The position numbers were made by a program, and so were the translations under genes. A DNA stretch of 64,000 nucleotides, from NCBI RefSeq assembly GCF_900069005.2, contig NZ_LN831279.1:3468486-3532485 (forward strand). The letters run 5' to 3'. The stretch is from Paenibacillus sp. GM2 (lineage in GTDB: Bacteria > Bacillota > Bacilli > Paenibacillales > Paenibacillaceae). Of the stretch, positions 35,507 to 45,308 are shown one piece after another; the stretch's first letter is position 1, and each line of letters begins with the position of its first letter. Below the pieces are notes generated by a model. The model had not been told where the DNA came from, made no database searches, and was given only the letters and a program-made list of their open reading frames with translations.

Positions 35507-37201
35507 CTACAACGCCTTATCGTCCACTTGGTCCAGCCAATTCTCGATGCTGCCAATAACCGAAGTCACACAACCATCCTCAAATGGAGAGATCAGATCG
35601 GCTACCTTGACCAATTCAGTGAAGGATAAGCTGCCGCCTTGACGGCAGAGGCGCAGATAATCCTCCCACGCTTTTTCGCGGTTCTCGTGCATTTTCTTCC
35701 AGAATTGAAACGCGCAAATCTGGGCCAACGTGTAGTCAATATAGTAGAATGGGGTCGTATAAATATGACCCTGTTTCTGCCAGAAGCCACCGCGCTCGAA
35801 ATAATCATTGTCCGCATAATCACGGTGCGGCAAATATTTGCGCTCGATATTGCGCCATGCTTGCTTACGCTCCGCTGGCGTAGCATCCGGATTCTCGTAC
35901 ACAAAATGCTGGAACTCATCGACCGACACGCCGTACGGAATGAAGATTAACCCGCTGGCCAGATGATCGAAGCGGTACTTGTCGGCTTCCTCCTCAAAGA
36001 AGAGGTTCATCCACGGCCAAGTGAAAAATTCCATACTCATGGAATGAATCTCACAAGCCTCATAAGTCGGGAAGCTGTACTCCGGTACCTGCAGATGTCT
36101 GCTTGTGTACACCTGGAAGGCGTGACCCGCTTCATGGGTCAACACATCGATATCCCCAGACGTTCCATTAAAATTGGAGAAGATGAACGGTGCCCCATAC
36201 TCGCTAATATACGTACAATAGCCGCCGCTTTGTTTGCCTTTTTTGCTGACCAGATCCATCAGTCCATTATTTTGCATGAAGCTGAAAAATTCATCCGTCT
36301 CGGGAGAAAGCTCGGCATACATCTTCTCGCCGCCCTTTACGATCCAGTCCGGATCGCCCTTCGGCGTGGCATTTCCGGACTTGAAGCTGATGTTCTCGTC
36401 ATAATAGAGCAATTGATCCACTTCAATACGCTGCCGCTGCCGCTCCTTCAGCTTCGTAACGACAGGTACGATATATTTCTGCACTTGATCACGGAAATTA
36501 GCGACCATCTCGGCATTATAGTCTGTTCGGCTCATTCTGGCATAAGCCAGCTCAACGAAGTTGTTATAGCCCAGCTTCTTGGCAATTCGCGTCCGTACCT
36601 TCACCATATCATCATAGATACGATCGAGCCGATCCTCGTTCTCAGCCAAAAAGCCAGCGCGCGCTTCCTCAGCCCGCTTGCGCAAATCTCGATCCGTAGA
36701 CTGCATAAAAGGAATCAATTGGGCCAGAGTGCGTTCTTCCCCTTCGAACGGAATTTTCGCCGAGGCGATCAATTGTGTATACTCCGTCTGAAGCTTATTC
36801 TCTTGCTGCAGATCCTCAATAATCTCGGGGCTGAATGTCTTAAGTGACAGATCGGCCAGCTGGAATAGCTGCTTGCCCCATTTCTGCTCCAGTTCCGCTC
36901 TGAATTTCGATCCTACAAGCGCGCGGTAATAGTCATTAATAAATTCCAGGACGACGGGATCAACCTCGTCATAATAATCGTTCTCCGCCTTATAGAATTC
37001 ATCGTTCGTATCAATCGAATGGCGAACGCTGGCGATCGTATGCATCGTATCATACTCGCTGCGAAGCTGGTTGATCGCCGTCATCGCCGCATCCTGCTCC
37101 TCATAACTTTCTGCAGAAGTGAAGCCGTTCAGGAGCTCCTTGAATTTCACTTCGAACTCTTTGACAACAGGACGCTGATAAGTATATTCGCTGAATTTCA
37201 T
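35507..37201 (-). CDS. M3-family oligoendopeptidase
   Basis: A 564-residue cytosolic zinc metallopeptidase that degrades short peptides. The zinc site is H356-EAGH in LTHEAGHAFQVY, with the third ligand in the helix after it (FPTYEACEIHSMSMEFF). The rest is the alpha-helical clam-shell of PepF/thimet peptidases (PF01432), slightly shorter than PepF. It is monocistronic and divergent from relP. Substrates are not predictable; M3 peptidases recycle peptides and in some Bacilli affect sporulation. Confidence 0.9.
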   Translation of the reverse strand: MKFSEYTYQRPVVKEFEVKFKELLNGFTSAESYEEQDAAMTAINQLRSEYDTMHTIASVRHSIDTNDEFYKAENDYYDEVDPVVLEFINDYYRALVGSKFRAELEQKWGKQLFQLADLSLKTFSPEIIEDLQQENKLQTEYTQLIASAKIPFEGEERTLAQLIPFMQSTDRDLRKRAEEARAGFLAENEDRLDRIYDDMVKVRTRIAKKLGYNNFVELAYARMSRTDYNAEMVANFRDQVQKYIVPVVTKLKERQRQRIEVDQLLYYDENISFKSGNATPKGDPDWIVKGGEKMYAELSPETDEFFSFMQNNGLMDLVSKKGKQSGGYCTYISEYGAPFIFSNFNGTSGDIDVLTHEAGHAFQVYTSRHLQVPEYSFPTYEACEIHSMSMEFFTWPWMNLFFEEEADKYRFDHLASGLIFIPYGVSVDEFQHFVYENPDATPAERKQAWRNIERKYLPHRDYADNDYFERGGFWQKQGHIYTTPFYYIDYTLAQICAFQFWKKMHENREKAWEDYLRLCRQGGSLSFTELVKVADLISPFEDGCVTSVIGSIENWLDQVDDKAL

Positions 37202-37394
37202 AATCCGACTCTACCCTCTTTCATTATAAGAATAGTGCTATATCTTTAGTTATATTCCACGGTATCCCATGATTTCCTTCACTCGGATTCACCTTACTGG
37301 GGCGATTCTGGAAATTAGGTTTGAGACTAAGTTATAATAGATAAAGCTGAGTGATATAGCTAGGCTATCATTATATACGAAAAGGACGACAGAC

Positions 37395-38168
37395 ATGATA
37401 GATAATCCAATAGAACAAATGAAGCTGATGCAGAAGAAGATAACTCGATTCCTTATGATGTATAAATTTGCTCTGCAGGAAGTAGAGACGAAGATCGATA
37501 TTTTACAAGAAGAATTCCAGCTGTTGCATGACTATAATCCAATTGAACATACCAAATCCAGATTAAAATCCCCTGAAAGTATTATGAAGAAGCTGTACCG
37601 TAAGGGTGGAATCGGCTCATTGGAGGATATCAAGCATACCATTAAAGATATTGCCGGTATTCGCATTACCTGTTCGTTCATATCGGACATTTACCGGATC
37701 AGCGAAATGCTGCAAAATCAGCAGGACCTGACAACCGTATCCGTCAAGGATTACATTAAAGATCCGAAGCCAAACGGTTATAAGAGCCTGCATCTGCTGG
37801 TAGAGGTTCCTGTCTTTATGTCCGACCGCGTAGAGCCGGTCTGTGTTGAAATCCAGATCCGCACAATTGCCATGGATTTCTGGGCCAGCCTGGAGCATAA
37901 AATCTTCTACAAATGCAATGAGACAGTACCCGATGAGCTATTGAAAGACTTGAAGCTTGCCGCCGACACCGCCTTTGAGCTCGACCAGAAAATGGAGCGG
38001 CTTCACAATGAGATCAATGAAATCAAGCTGGCTCACCATTCAGAGACAAACGTTCTTAATGAGCTATTTATAAATAACGAAAAGTTCAAAATCCCCGATC
38101 ATCTTCTGAAGCTGGCGCTGGAGGCAGGAAGTGAAGATGAGGATTCGCAGCCTGATTCCGAATTGTAA
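37395..38168 (+). CDS. relP: Small alarmone synthetase, RelP (YwaC) type
   Basis: A 257-residue GTP pyrophosphokinase without hydrolase, TGS or ACT domains, making ppGpp or pppGpp under stress. The synthetase core is clear: NPIEHTKSRLKSPESIMKKL, DIAGIRITCSFISDIYRI, PNGYKSLHLLVEVP and EIQIRTIAMDFWASLEHKI. The close resemblance to B. subtilis YwaC, including NPIEHTKSR, separates it from RelQ/YjbM. A helical tail of about 50 residues follows. It stands alone, with a GC-rich terminator 120 bp behind. In B. subtilis ywaC is induced by cell-wall stress; control here was not visible. Confidence 0.93.
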   Translation: MIDNPIEQMKLMQKKITRFLMMYKFALQEVETKIDILQEEFQLLHDYNPIEHTKSRLKSPESIMKKLYRKGGIGSLEDIKHTIKDIAGIRITCSFISDIYRISEMLQNQQDLTTVSVKDYIKDPKPNGYKSLHLLVEVPVFMSDRVEPVCVEIQIRTIAMDFWASLEHKIFYKCNETVPDELLKDLKLAADTAFELDQKMERLHNEINEIKLAHHSETNVLNELFINNEKFKIPDHLLKLALEAGSEDEDSQPDSEL

Positions 38169-38290
38169 CGGTAACATTTGGCTGCTGGAATCGCCAACTG
38201 GAGCTCTTGCATGTGACTGAATTTAGTTATGCTTAGTTATACTTAGCTGCCCCTAAGAGACAAGTCCCATTTATTCAGCGATCTATGCAA

Positions 38291-38319
38291 AGTCTCCGGC
38301 CCAGACAGGGCCGGAGACT
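38291..38319. terminator. Terminator between convergent relP and iron ABC operon
   Basis: A perfect 12-bp stem (AGTCTCCGGCCC with GGGCCGGAGACT) and 5-nt loop, followed by TTGTCC on plus and TTGCAT on minus. It can end transcription from both sides. Confidence 0.8.
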
Positions 38320-38430
38320 TTGTCCCTCATTGATTGTCCTAACCTCCATTATGCAGCCTGGAAATGCCAACTTGTGTTGCGGTATTGCCAGGCTGAACAA
38401 CGCTGTCCATTCTTCCATCAGCTATCAAGC

Positions 38431-39105
38431 TTATATCCCGTTCCTGACCGGATACCGGATTTCACGGATTTTACCGTGCTCCAGACGAATCTGCCGCTCA
38501 GCAAGATCCCCTACCTCCGGCGCATGGGTCACCATAATGATCGTATGCCCCTCCTGATGAAGCTCCCGGAACAATTCGAGCACAATCTTCTCATTAGCCT
38601 CGTCCAAATTTCCTGTTGGCTCGTCCGCCAGGATCAAAGAAGGATAATTGATAAGCGCCCTGGCGATGCACACGCGCTGCTGCTCACCGCCGGACAGCTG
38701 GCGCGGCAGATGCCGGGCACGACCTTCCAGCCTCACCCGCTTCAGCGCGGCGAGCGCCTCTTTCTCGTCAGGCATGCTGTGGTAATACTGTGCGACCATT
38801 ACATTTTCAACCGCTGTAAGGTGTGGAACGAGATGAAACTGCTGAAAGACGAGCCCAATCTTGTCTCTGCGGATTTCCGTCAGCTTCCTGGCGCTAAGCG
38901 AGGTAGTGTCGGTGCCTTCAATACGGATCGTGCCGGAGGTTGGCTTATCCAGCAGTCCGATCATGTTCAGCATCGTGCTTTTGCCGGATCCCGAGGAGCC
39001 CATAATGGACAGCCATTCGCCTGGCCCCACTGAAAAGGTGATATCTTGAAGCGCATGCAGATGGCCATAGATCTTGCTCACTCCGGTTATATCCAAAATA
39101 CTCAT
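38431..39105 (-). CDS. ABC transporter ATPase of the P19/FTR1 iron system
   Basis: A 224-residue ATPase of the MacB/LolD class that pairs with FtsX-type permeases. Walker A GSSGSGKST (36-44), signature LSGGEQQRV, Walker B LILADEPTGNL and switch His in VTHAPE are all intact. It begins 21 bp after the second FtsX-type permease gene and ends the operon. In Campylobacter (cj1658-1663) and E. coli FetABCDEF, the same partners support iron uptake through P19 and FTR1. Whether ATP hydrolysis drives export or powers electron or metal transfer is unknown. Confidence 0.88.
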   Translation of the reverse strand: MSILDITGVSKIYGHLHALQDITFSVGPGEWLSIMGSSGSGKSTMLNMIGLLDKPTSGTIRIEGTDTTSLSARKLTEIRRDKIGLVFQQFHLVPHLTAVENVMVAQYYHSMPDEKEALAALKRVRLEGRARHLPRQLSGGEQQRVCIARALINYPSLILADEPTGNLDEANEKIVLELFRELHQEGHTIIMVTHAPEVGDLAERQIRLEHGKIREIRYPVRNGI

Positions 39106-39126
39106 TGCATTGCCTCCTTACTTTGC

Positions 39127-40266
39127 TTACTCTCCCTTAAGCACCACGGCCGGCTCAACGCCGATGACCGATCGCAGCGGAATCATGGACGCAAGGCCGG
39201 CAACGGCGAGCGACACGAATACGACGAGCGGGATCACCGCAGCGCGGAAGGAGATTGAGGACTGGAACACGCTGTGTCCGATCACCTGGGCAAGAAGATA
39301 GCCGCAACACAGGCCGGCCACGCTGCCGATAAGTCCAAGCACAGCGGCTTCACTCAGGAACTCCAGGGATAATGCTCTGTTACCCGCACCCAGCACCTTT
39401 TTTAGTGCGATTTCCTGCCTGCGCTCCATAACCATCGTCATCATCGTTGTGGCCACACAAAGCAAGGTCGAGAGCAGAATAATTACAACCACGATATAGA
39501 CAAGCGAGCGGATCTTATCAAGCAGCGACGCTTCGGAGCCGGAAATCTGCTTGATCGGATGAAGCTCCATATCTGGGAACTGCATATTAATCGCGGAAGC
39601 AGCCTTCTCCAGCCCTTCTCCGGCGACGCTAAGGTAAGCAGCATTCGCAGACGATTCCTGGGCAAAGAGCTTCTGCGCATCCCCAAGGCTGATGAATATC
39701 TGATTATCCTCTCTGCCACCGCTGTTGATGACAGCCTCTACCGTCACATTCAACTCGTTCCCGCTGATCTCGTCTTTCAGTGGTAGAACCGTGCCAGCTT
39801 TATAGCCAAGCTTCTTCGAGACTGCCTTGCCGACCAGAGCGATTCCTGTAGCGTTGCGATCCGCGGAATATTCGCCAGTAACCTCCCAATATGGAGTGAT
39901 GTTCGGAATTTGATCCAGCCAGGTACCTACGATAACTAACCGCTGGGAATGAATCTGCGCCAGTCCGTAAAGATTAGGCGTATATCCGACTACACTTTTT
40001 TGGGGAAACTGTTCAACGACAGCCTGGGCTGTACTGAGCGAAAAAACCTTCTGCCGGGATTCCGTCCCCGGCGTCAGGATCAGGTTGGCCCCATAGGAGC
40101 GGAACTCCTTCCCCATCTTAATGTTGATATCGTAATAAACGTTTAGCAGCCCCGAAATAACGGCCGTTCCTACCACGATAGCAAACAGGGCAATGAGCAT
40201 TCTTGATCTTCTTTGCCGGAAGGAGCTTCCCAGCATGCGATAGAACATTCGCGATTTGTTCATCAT
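39127..40266 (-). CDS. FtsX-type ABC permease (second copy)
   Basis: A 379-residue MacB/FtsX-like permease: one N-terminal membrane helix (about 20-42), a large extracellular domain (about 45-260), and three C-terminal helices (RSLVYIVVVIILLSTLLCVA onward). It begins 3 bp after the preceding permease stop, and both start with the same M-F-(Y/F)-R-M-L motif, so they are paralogues that probably form a heterodimer. The motif MVMERRQEIALKKVLGAG is the typical coupling region before the first C-terminal-pair helix. Fifth of six genes in the Fur-box operon. Confidence 0.87.
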   Translation of the reverse strand: MMNKSRMFYRMLGSSFRQRRSRMLIALFAIVVGTAVISGLLNVYYDINIKMGKEFRSYGANLILTPGTESRQKVFSLSTAQAVVEQFPQKSVVGYTPNLYGLAQIHSQRLVIVGTWLDQIPNITPYWEVTGEYSADRNATGIALVGKAVSKKLGYKAGTVLPLKDEISGNELNVTVEAVINSGGREDNQIFISLGDAQKLFAQESSANAAYLSVAGEGLEKAASAINMQFPDMELHPIKQISGSEASLLDKIRSLVYIVVVIILLSTLLCVATTMMTMVMERRQEIALKKVLGAGNRALSLEFLSEAAVLGLIGSVAGLCCGYLLAQVIGHSVFQSSISFRAAVIPLVVFVSLAVAGLASMIPLRSVIGVEPAVVLKGE

Positions 40267-40269
40267 CCC

Positions 40270-41568
40270 CTAGCTGCCTCCTCTCATGACATGAGCCGGT
40301 TGGAGCCGGATAACCATGCGTATTGCCGAGATGCTTCCAGCCAGGGTCAGCAGCACGGAGAGAAGCAGGACAAGCGGGAGAACTATTCCCTTGTAGGAAA
40401 GCGTGGCGTTAAATACAGTCCGGTCAATGATATGAGCGAAGCCAAGTCCGGCCCCATAACCCAACATCCCTCCAAGTATTCCTGAGATCAGCGCTTCAGC
40501 CAGAAATAACAGCAGGACCGCTGAACTGTGAGCGCCTAGCGCCTTCATCAGACCGATCTCCTTCGCCCGCTCCAGCACCTTGGTCGTCATCAGGCCGGAA
40601 ATCCCCAGTCCCGAACTGGTCAGGGCCGCCGCGGTCAGGATGAACATCAGAAGCTGGATCTTCGTTAAAATAATACCTTCGGACTCCGCCACCTGGCGGA
40701 TAACCTTGGCTTCCGAGCCTGGCAGAGCTTTCTCGATCTGGTGCGCAATCGCACTTACGTATGCAGTGCAGTACCAAGTCTCGTAATCCTTGGCCGACAG
40801 CCGGTCCGGGTTCTTTGCCGCCCGTCGCGCCAGCTCGTTCTCCGGAGTGGTCAATGCGCTTACCTCGACCTTGGCCACTTTGCCCGACAGACCGGTTGTC
40901 CGCTGCAGCGTATTTAAAGGAACAAAGATTTTCTCATCGTCCGTTCCCCCGCTGCTTACAACCCCGCTGACTTTAAGCGGCAGCTCCCGGCTTCCTTCAC
41001 TCGTCTCAATCGATATAGATAAGGACTGTCCAGCGCTGATCCCGAGCTGATGAGCCAATGAAGCGCCCACAATAGCCGCGTCGCTCGCCTCATCTGTAAT
41101 CCATTCTCCTTCGACCTGCCACCATGGCTTCAGTTCCCGAATCCCCGTCTCGATGCGTTCCCCTGTTGGCAAATCCAGCGTCTTGTTGAACCACGTGCCT
41201 ACTACCGCAATTGGTTGGCTCCGCCCCTCGGCTGCGGCAGACACTTCAAGATAAGGCGTAAAAGCTACAATATTGTACGCCCAGAAGATCGTCTTGATCT
41301 TGGGCAGCTCAGCTTCCTCAATAAATTGCCGGTCTGCGAGCGGATTAAAATCAACGCCGTCAATCTCGGCAGGCAAAGCGTCCGCTTCGGGTACGATAAG
41401 CATATTCGCACCATACGTCTTCAGTTCACGGTTCATTTTGTCGCCGACATCAAGCGAAACATTTAACATGGCCGTAGCGAGCGAGGCACCGAAGGCAATG
41501 GTAAGAATTAGCAGAACCTTGCCTTTGAAGCCAACCGTAAACGCCTTGGCGAGCATTCTAAAAAACAT
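40270..41568 (-). CDS. FtsX-type ABC permease (first copy)
   Basis: A 432-residue permease with one N-terminal helix, a long extracellular domain (about 45-320) and three C-terminal helices. The coupling motif is TKVLERAKEIGLMKALGAH. I prefer the ATG at 41568 (MFFRMLAKAF), which matches the paralogue's MFYRML start and has GGGGGA 7 nt upstream; the ATG at 41583 has no ribosome site. It pairs with the downstream copy and the ATPase, and lies between them and the DUF2318 gene in the iron operon. Confidence 0.85.
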   Translation of the reverse strand: MFFRMLAKAFTVGFKGKVLLILTIAFGASLATAMLNVSLDVGDKMNRELKTYGANMLIVPEADALPAEIDGVDFNPLADRQFIEEAELPKIKTIFWAYNIVAFTPYLEVSAAAEGRSQPIAVVGTWFNKTLDLPTGERIETGIRELKPWWQVEGEWITDEASDAAIVGASLAHQLGISAGQSLSISIETSEGSRELPLKVSGVVSSGGTDDEKIFVPLNTLQRTTGLSGKVAKVEVSALTTPENELARRAAKNPDRLSAKDYETWYCTAYVSAIAHQIEKALPGSEAKVIRQVAESEGIILTKIQLLMFILTAAALTSSGLGISGLMTTKVLERAKEIGLMKALGAHSSAVLLLFLAEALISGILGGMLGYGAGLGFAHIIDRTVFNATLSYKGIVLPLVLLLSVLLTLAGSISAIRMVIRLQPAHVMRGGS

Positions 41569-41601
41569 CTTCCCATCCCCCATCTTGCGAAGCCAAGCTA
41601 G

Positions 41602-42903
41602 TTATTCAAACAGACTCTCCTGATGGAAAGTGGCGGTCTCTTTCTCCAAATCGGCGCTGGCGATGACCAGATTGCCTTCGTTCATCTGGTAAGGGAGCGG
41701 AATCGGATTACAGCCGCCTTCAAAGCCAATCGTCGGAATATTCATAATAACATCGCATTTCCGGCAGATGACTTTGCCGTTCTTCTGGTAATATCCCGTG
41801 GAGCCGCATATTTTGCAGGCATCAAAGCCGACGCCATAGGTCGTCTCTGATTTGCGGATAATGATGAACCGGACCATCGTGCCATCGGCCGCAGTATAAC
41901 CGAAGCGATGAAGGTTCCGGTCATCAACGGAAGCGCGCGGAATTACGATATTATGGTTATGATCGGGCGCAACGGGTTCGGCCGGAGACAGCTCCACCGT
42001 CTTGCCGGCCAAGTACGCATCGAGGCCGATTAGGCCGGGAAGCATAATCAACAGGCTGACGATGGCGGCGGCCCAGCGCTTCCTGCTGCGCTCACCGGCC
42101 TTGAACTTGCGCTGTACCGCTGGGTTCCAATCCGTGGAGAGGCGCTCTCTGCGCCGCAGGAAGGATGCAACAGCCAATAAAGTCCATACTAAAGATACAG
42201 CGATCAGCGCATAGATGTACTTGTCCATGTTGTTAATTAACGGCACCAAAATCTTCATAGCCCGCGGAGTTAAAGGAAAAACACCCCGAGCAAACAAAAT
42301 CTGTACGATCGTCGAAAGCTGGTTCGCCATCAGAACGATGATTAGAGCGGTGCTGCCAATTGCAATGCTTCCAACCGATAAGGTACGGGTATTCTTGAGG
42401 AAGGCCAGCGCAAACAGGAAGCACAAGACACCTCCAAGCACACCGCCGGCAAACTTAAGGATCAGCTCGGTATTAACCACGCTGTAGGTTTGAATAAAAA
42501 TATTGCTGGGAAACTGCAGTATTTTCATAAACGGCAGAAGGGTCAGCGTGCCTGAGGTCAGAAAAACTATGGCGATCTCCAGCGTTTTTCTGCTGAATAA
42601 TGGTCCGGATGCTTCGCTTGATGCGCTGCCCCGGCGAAGACGTCTCAGTAACCAGACGTAGCAGACCAGTTCCGTTATAAGACCTGCTGCCATCGCCCAG
42701 CCTGTAAATCTTTCCTTTTTAGGGCCGGACAGAACCATTACGTATAATACGAGCCATCCGGTTAGCAAGGCGGCAGCTGCACCGCAGGCAAGCCATCTGG
42801 ACAAATACATCTTGGCTGTACGGCGCAGCCAAATGATCATGATTGCGAGAATCAACGCTGCTTCGAACCCGCTGCCAAGAATTAATGCAACAGCTTTTAA
42901 CAT
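41602..42903 (-). CDS. DUF2318 Fe-S-like membrane protein of the iron system
   Basis: The product is 433 residues. About eight to nine membrane helices occupy residues 5-305. The extracellular C-terminal domain (about 330-433) is DUF2318, with CKICGSTGYYQKNGKVICRKC giving two CxxC pairs, then EGGCNPIP. These Cys could bind a metal centre or act in electron transfer. Homologues (Cj1660 and FetC/E-type proteins) sit beside P19 and FTR1, and may reduce iron or pass electrons. The order here is FTR1, P19, DUF2318, two permeases, ATPase. Confidence 0.85.
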   Translation of the reverse strand: MLKAVALILGSGFEAALILAIMIIWLRRTAKMYLSRWLACGAAAALLTGWLVLYVMVLSGPKKERFTGWAMAAGLITELVCYVWLLRRLRRGSASSEASGPLFSRKTLEIAIVFLTSGTLTLLPFMKILQFPSNIFIQTYSVVNTELILKFAGGVLGGVLCFLFALAFLKNTRTLSVGSIAIGSTALIIVLMANQLSTIVQILFARGVFPLTPRAMKILVPLINNMDKYIYALIAVSLVWTLLAVASFLRRRERLSTDWNPAVQRKFKAGERSRKRWAAAIVSLLIMLPGLIGLDAYLAGKTVELSPAEPVAPDHNHNIVIPRASVDDRNLHRFGYTAADGTMVRFIIIRKSETTYGVGFDACKICGSTGYYQKNGKVICRKCDVIMNIPTIGFEGGCNPIPLPYQMNEGNLVIASADLEKETATFHQESLFE

Positions 42904-42961
42904 TTATCTCTCACCACACTCTTTGGTCTAAACCCCTTGATCCGCTTTGAAAACAGCGATC

Positions 42962-43594
42962 TTACCAAGTTCTAGGTACCCATGAGAATTCCCAAGTCAA
43001 TTCGATCGGTTCCTGCCAGAAACGGCCTTTCACGCCAGTGGCATCATCCGTGTGCAGCAGGTAATCCATTTTCTCCGGAGATTCGATCACATACGTCAGC
43101 ACGTATTCCCCTGCGCCCGCCAGCTTGACGTTAGCCCCGTAATGCGCGCCATCGGAGGCATTCATCGGCATAAAGGTTCCTTCAGACACGACCTTGTCGC
43201 TATCCTTGGCTTTGATCTGATAATGAACCGTCAGGTAAGGGATGAATTCCCCAATTCCGAAGCCAGTCGCATTGCCCTCTAAGGCGGCGATATCTGCTTC
43301 CAGGTGGAAGTCCGATTGGGAAGCGGGAAGTCCAGCTTTATCGGAAGGCTCCATGTCTACCGGCTGCAAGTAAATGGCTCCAACCTTGATTCCTTCGACC
43401 TCCTGCTCTTCACCGATCGGAAACTCCTCAAACTCCGCTGCCTCTTCGTTGGCCGCTGAATTTACTGCCGAATTGTTGTTTCCGGTATGAGTCGCCTGAT
43501 TATCGTTGCTGCTACCGGTGCCGCATCCTGCCACAACCAGGGAGAACACCGCTGCGAATATTGATAACATCAGAACTTTGCGTATTTTTTTCAT
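42962..43594 (-). CDS. P19/Tp34/FetP-family iron-binding lipoprotein
   Basis: A 210-residue lipoprotein: signal helix then lipobox VVAGC with C24, and an Asn/Ser-rich linker (25-50). The mature domain is the P19/Tp34 immunoglobulin-like fold, with family metal ligands in DMEPSDKAG, SDFHLEADI and MPMNASDGAHYGANV (Met and His residues). In Campylobacter P19 and E. coli FetP, this protein binds Cu and Fe and hands iron to the FTR1 permease. It lies 45 bp after the FTR1 gene. In a Gram-positive cell it would be anchored on the outer face of the membrane. Confidence 0.9.
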   Translation of the reverse strand: MKKIRKVLMLSIFAAVFSLVVAGCGTGSSNDNQATHTGNNNSAVNSAANEEAAEFEEFPIGEEQEVEGIKVGAIYLQPVDMEPSDKAGLPASQSDFHLEADIAALEGNATGFGIGEFIPYLTVHYQIKAKDSDKVVSEGTFMPMNASDGAHYGANVKLAGAGEYVLTYVIESPEKMDYLLHTDDATGVKGRFWQEPIELTWEFSWVPRTW

Positions 43595-43639
43595 TTCATA
43601 ACACTCCTGTATTTTTATTTGAATTTATGAACACTTGAA

Positions 43640-44863
43640 TTAGCCAGCTTTTCGCTTGCCACCCGCCACGGCCGCGCTCCGACGGGAGGAGAGCGCATAC
43701 CATACGAAGCCGATGGCCGTAGCAACCAGCAAAATGCCTTGTGCAACCAGGCTTTCTACCGTCGGGTATATCCCCAGCAGTCCGATCACCGGGAATCCCG
43801 GAATGGTTGACGCACTGATCATTTGGCCCGCCTGCAGCTCCGTGATGGCTTCTCCGGCAAACATGAAGGCCAGATAATACATCAGGATACTTGTCCCTAT
43901 AAAGAACGGCTTGAGCGGGACACGCATGCTTCCATAACGGATGATCAGAAAAACTGCAACCAGCGCCACCGCGCCGCCTAAAAAGCCAAAGCCGATCATG
44001 CTGACACCGGCCCGGTCTTGTCCGGTCACCAGCGCCTGATAGAACAGCACGGTTTCCGCGCCCTCTCTATACACGGCAAGGAATGCTGCAAGCCATAAGG
44101 TTAATGTGTTGCCGGAAGTCACCGAGGTTTGAACCTTGCCTTCTATGTAGTTCTTCCATCGTTTGGCATCGGCTTTGCCGATGAGCCAAAAGCTTACGGA
44201 GAACAACACAACTACAGCGATCAGCATTGTGATTCCTTCAAGATTCTCCTGACTTGCCCCGCTGATATTAAACAGGTACTTCAGCCCGATGGCGGTAAGT
44301 GCGCTTGCCCCAAGAGCGAACAATGCGCTCTGATAAATGACCCGTACCTTGTCCTGATTGCCGGATTTAATAAGATAAGCGATAATTGCCGCGATGACCA
44401 GGATCGCCTCGATACCCTCACGGAGGATAATGCCAAAGGAGGACAGGAATAAGCCAAACGGACCGCTGCTGGACTTGCTCAGCGTCTGCGCATCATCCCG
44501 GAGCATACTCACCAGCTCCGACATCCTCTGCTTAACGTCCGCCTCAGATGCGCCTGCAGTCATCGCTTTCCGGATCTGGCGGAATTCCTCCTCGATAATC
44601 GCGTTGCGCTTTGAGGAGATATTGTATTTCACCGCCTTCTCCATTTGTCCGCTCTCATACGGCCCATAATAGGCATTGTTCACCTGAGTCTTCGCCTCAG
44701 CGACGTCCCCATTGACATAGGTCTTCAACGCCTGCTGCAGCGTATTCTCAATCTGGTCCACTACCTTATTCCAATTGCTGTCCGCCGCATAAACCCGGCC
44801 TGGTATGATCCATACCAGCAGCATCATCAAGATCAGTCCGGTTCTCCAAAACCGAATCTGCAA
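43640..44863 (-). CDS. FTR1-family iron permease (EfeU/FetM-like)
   Basis: The product is 407 residues. A signal sequence (1-28, ending GRVYAAD) leads to a helical extracellular domain (about 30-130), as in FetM, then seven helices with the two iron motifs REGIEAILV and REGAETVLF. It takes iron from P19 into the cell. The start is uncertain: TTG at 44863 has AAAGGGGGG 6 nt upstream and places the signal peptide right, while ATG at 44890 with AGAGG is the alternative. It leads the iron operon and lies 48 bp after the Fur box, so low iron should turn it on. Confidence 0.9.
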   Translation of the reverse strand: MQIRFWRTGLILMMLLVWIIPGRVYAADSNWNKVVDQIENTLQQALKTYVNGDVAEAKTQVNNAYYGPYESGQMEKAVKYNISSKRNAIIEEEFRQIRKAMTAGASEADVKQRMSELVSMLRDDAQTLSKSSSGPFGLFLSSFGIILREGIEAILVIAAIIAYLIKSGNQDKVRVIYQSALFALGASALTAIGLKYLFNISGASQENLEGITMLIAVVVLFSVSFWLIGKADAKRWKNYIEGKVQTSVTSGNTLTLWLAAFLAVYREGAETVLFYQALVTGQDRAGVSMIGFGFLGGAVALVAVFLIIRYGSMRVPLKPFFIGTSILMYYLAFMFAGEAITELQAGQMISASTIPGFPVIGLLGIYPTVESLVAQGILLVATAIGFVWYALSSRRSAAVAGGKRKAG

Positions 44864-44910
44864 GTTAATCCCCCCTTTGCTGGCGAGCATATAACTGCCT
44901 CTCACCTAAT

Positions 44911-44931
44911 TGATAATGATAATCATAATCA
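44911..44931 (-). promoter_or_regulatory. Fur box of the iron operon
   Basis: TGATAATGATAATCATAATCA holds two overlapping 7-1-7 half-site pairs (TGATAAT-N-ATAATCA at 44911-44925 and 44917-44931), each with one difference from the consensus. It overlaps the place where the promoter of the FTR1 gene must be. Confidence 0.88.
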
Positions 44932-45308
44932 TTTATGGGGTTATTTTAATGAATATGTACAAGAAAAATATGTGAAAAACATCACATTAATGAGCTAAAG
45001 CAGAAAAAAATAACAATCGCTGAACTATAACACGAAAAAAAGAGCGTCCGCGGTCCGGCATACTCGCCGTTCTTATGGGCACTCCCTGTTCATTTCAAAG
45101 CATTCCTTCGAGTTTATACGGTTCTCCCCCGCCGAATGGCAATTTCAAGTTTGGCTGCCTGCATCTGTGGGTTGTTCACTTTATGAATATCTGCCTGTAA
45201 ATAGGCACCTCAACACAATCCTGTTATGTATGAATCCATGAGTACGCTTGGAACCAAACCGGACTTGGACACCCGTGACAGTAGAGGTGACAATAGGGTA
45301 TTGTTCAA
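44932..45308. other. Gene-free region upstream of the iron operon
   Basis: About 375 bp between the Fur box and the stop of the codirectional kinase gene. No credible gene, riboswitch or strong terminator was seen. Confidence 0.55.
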
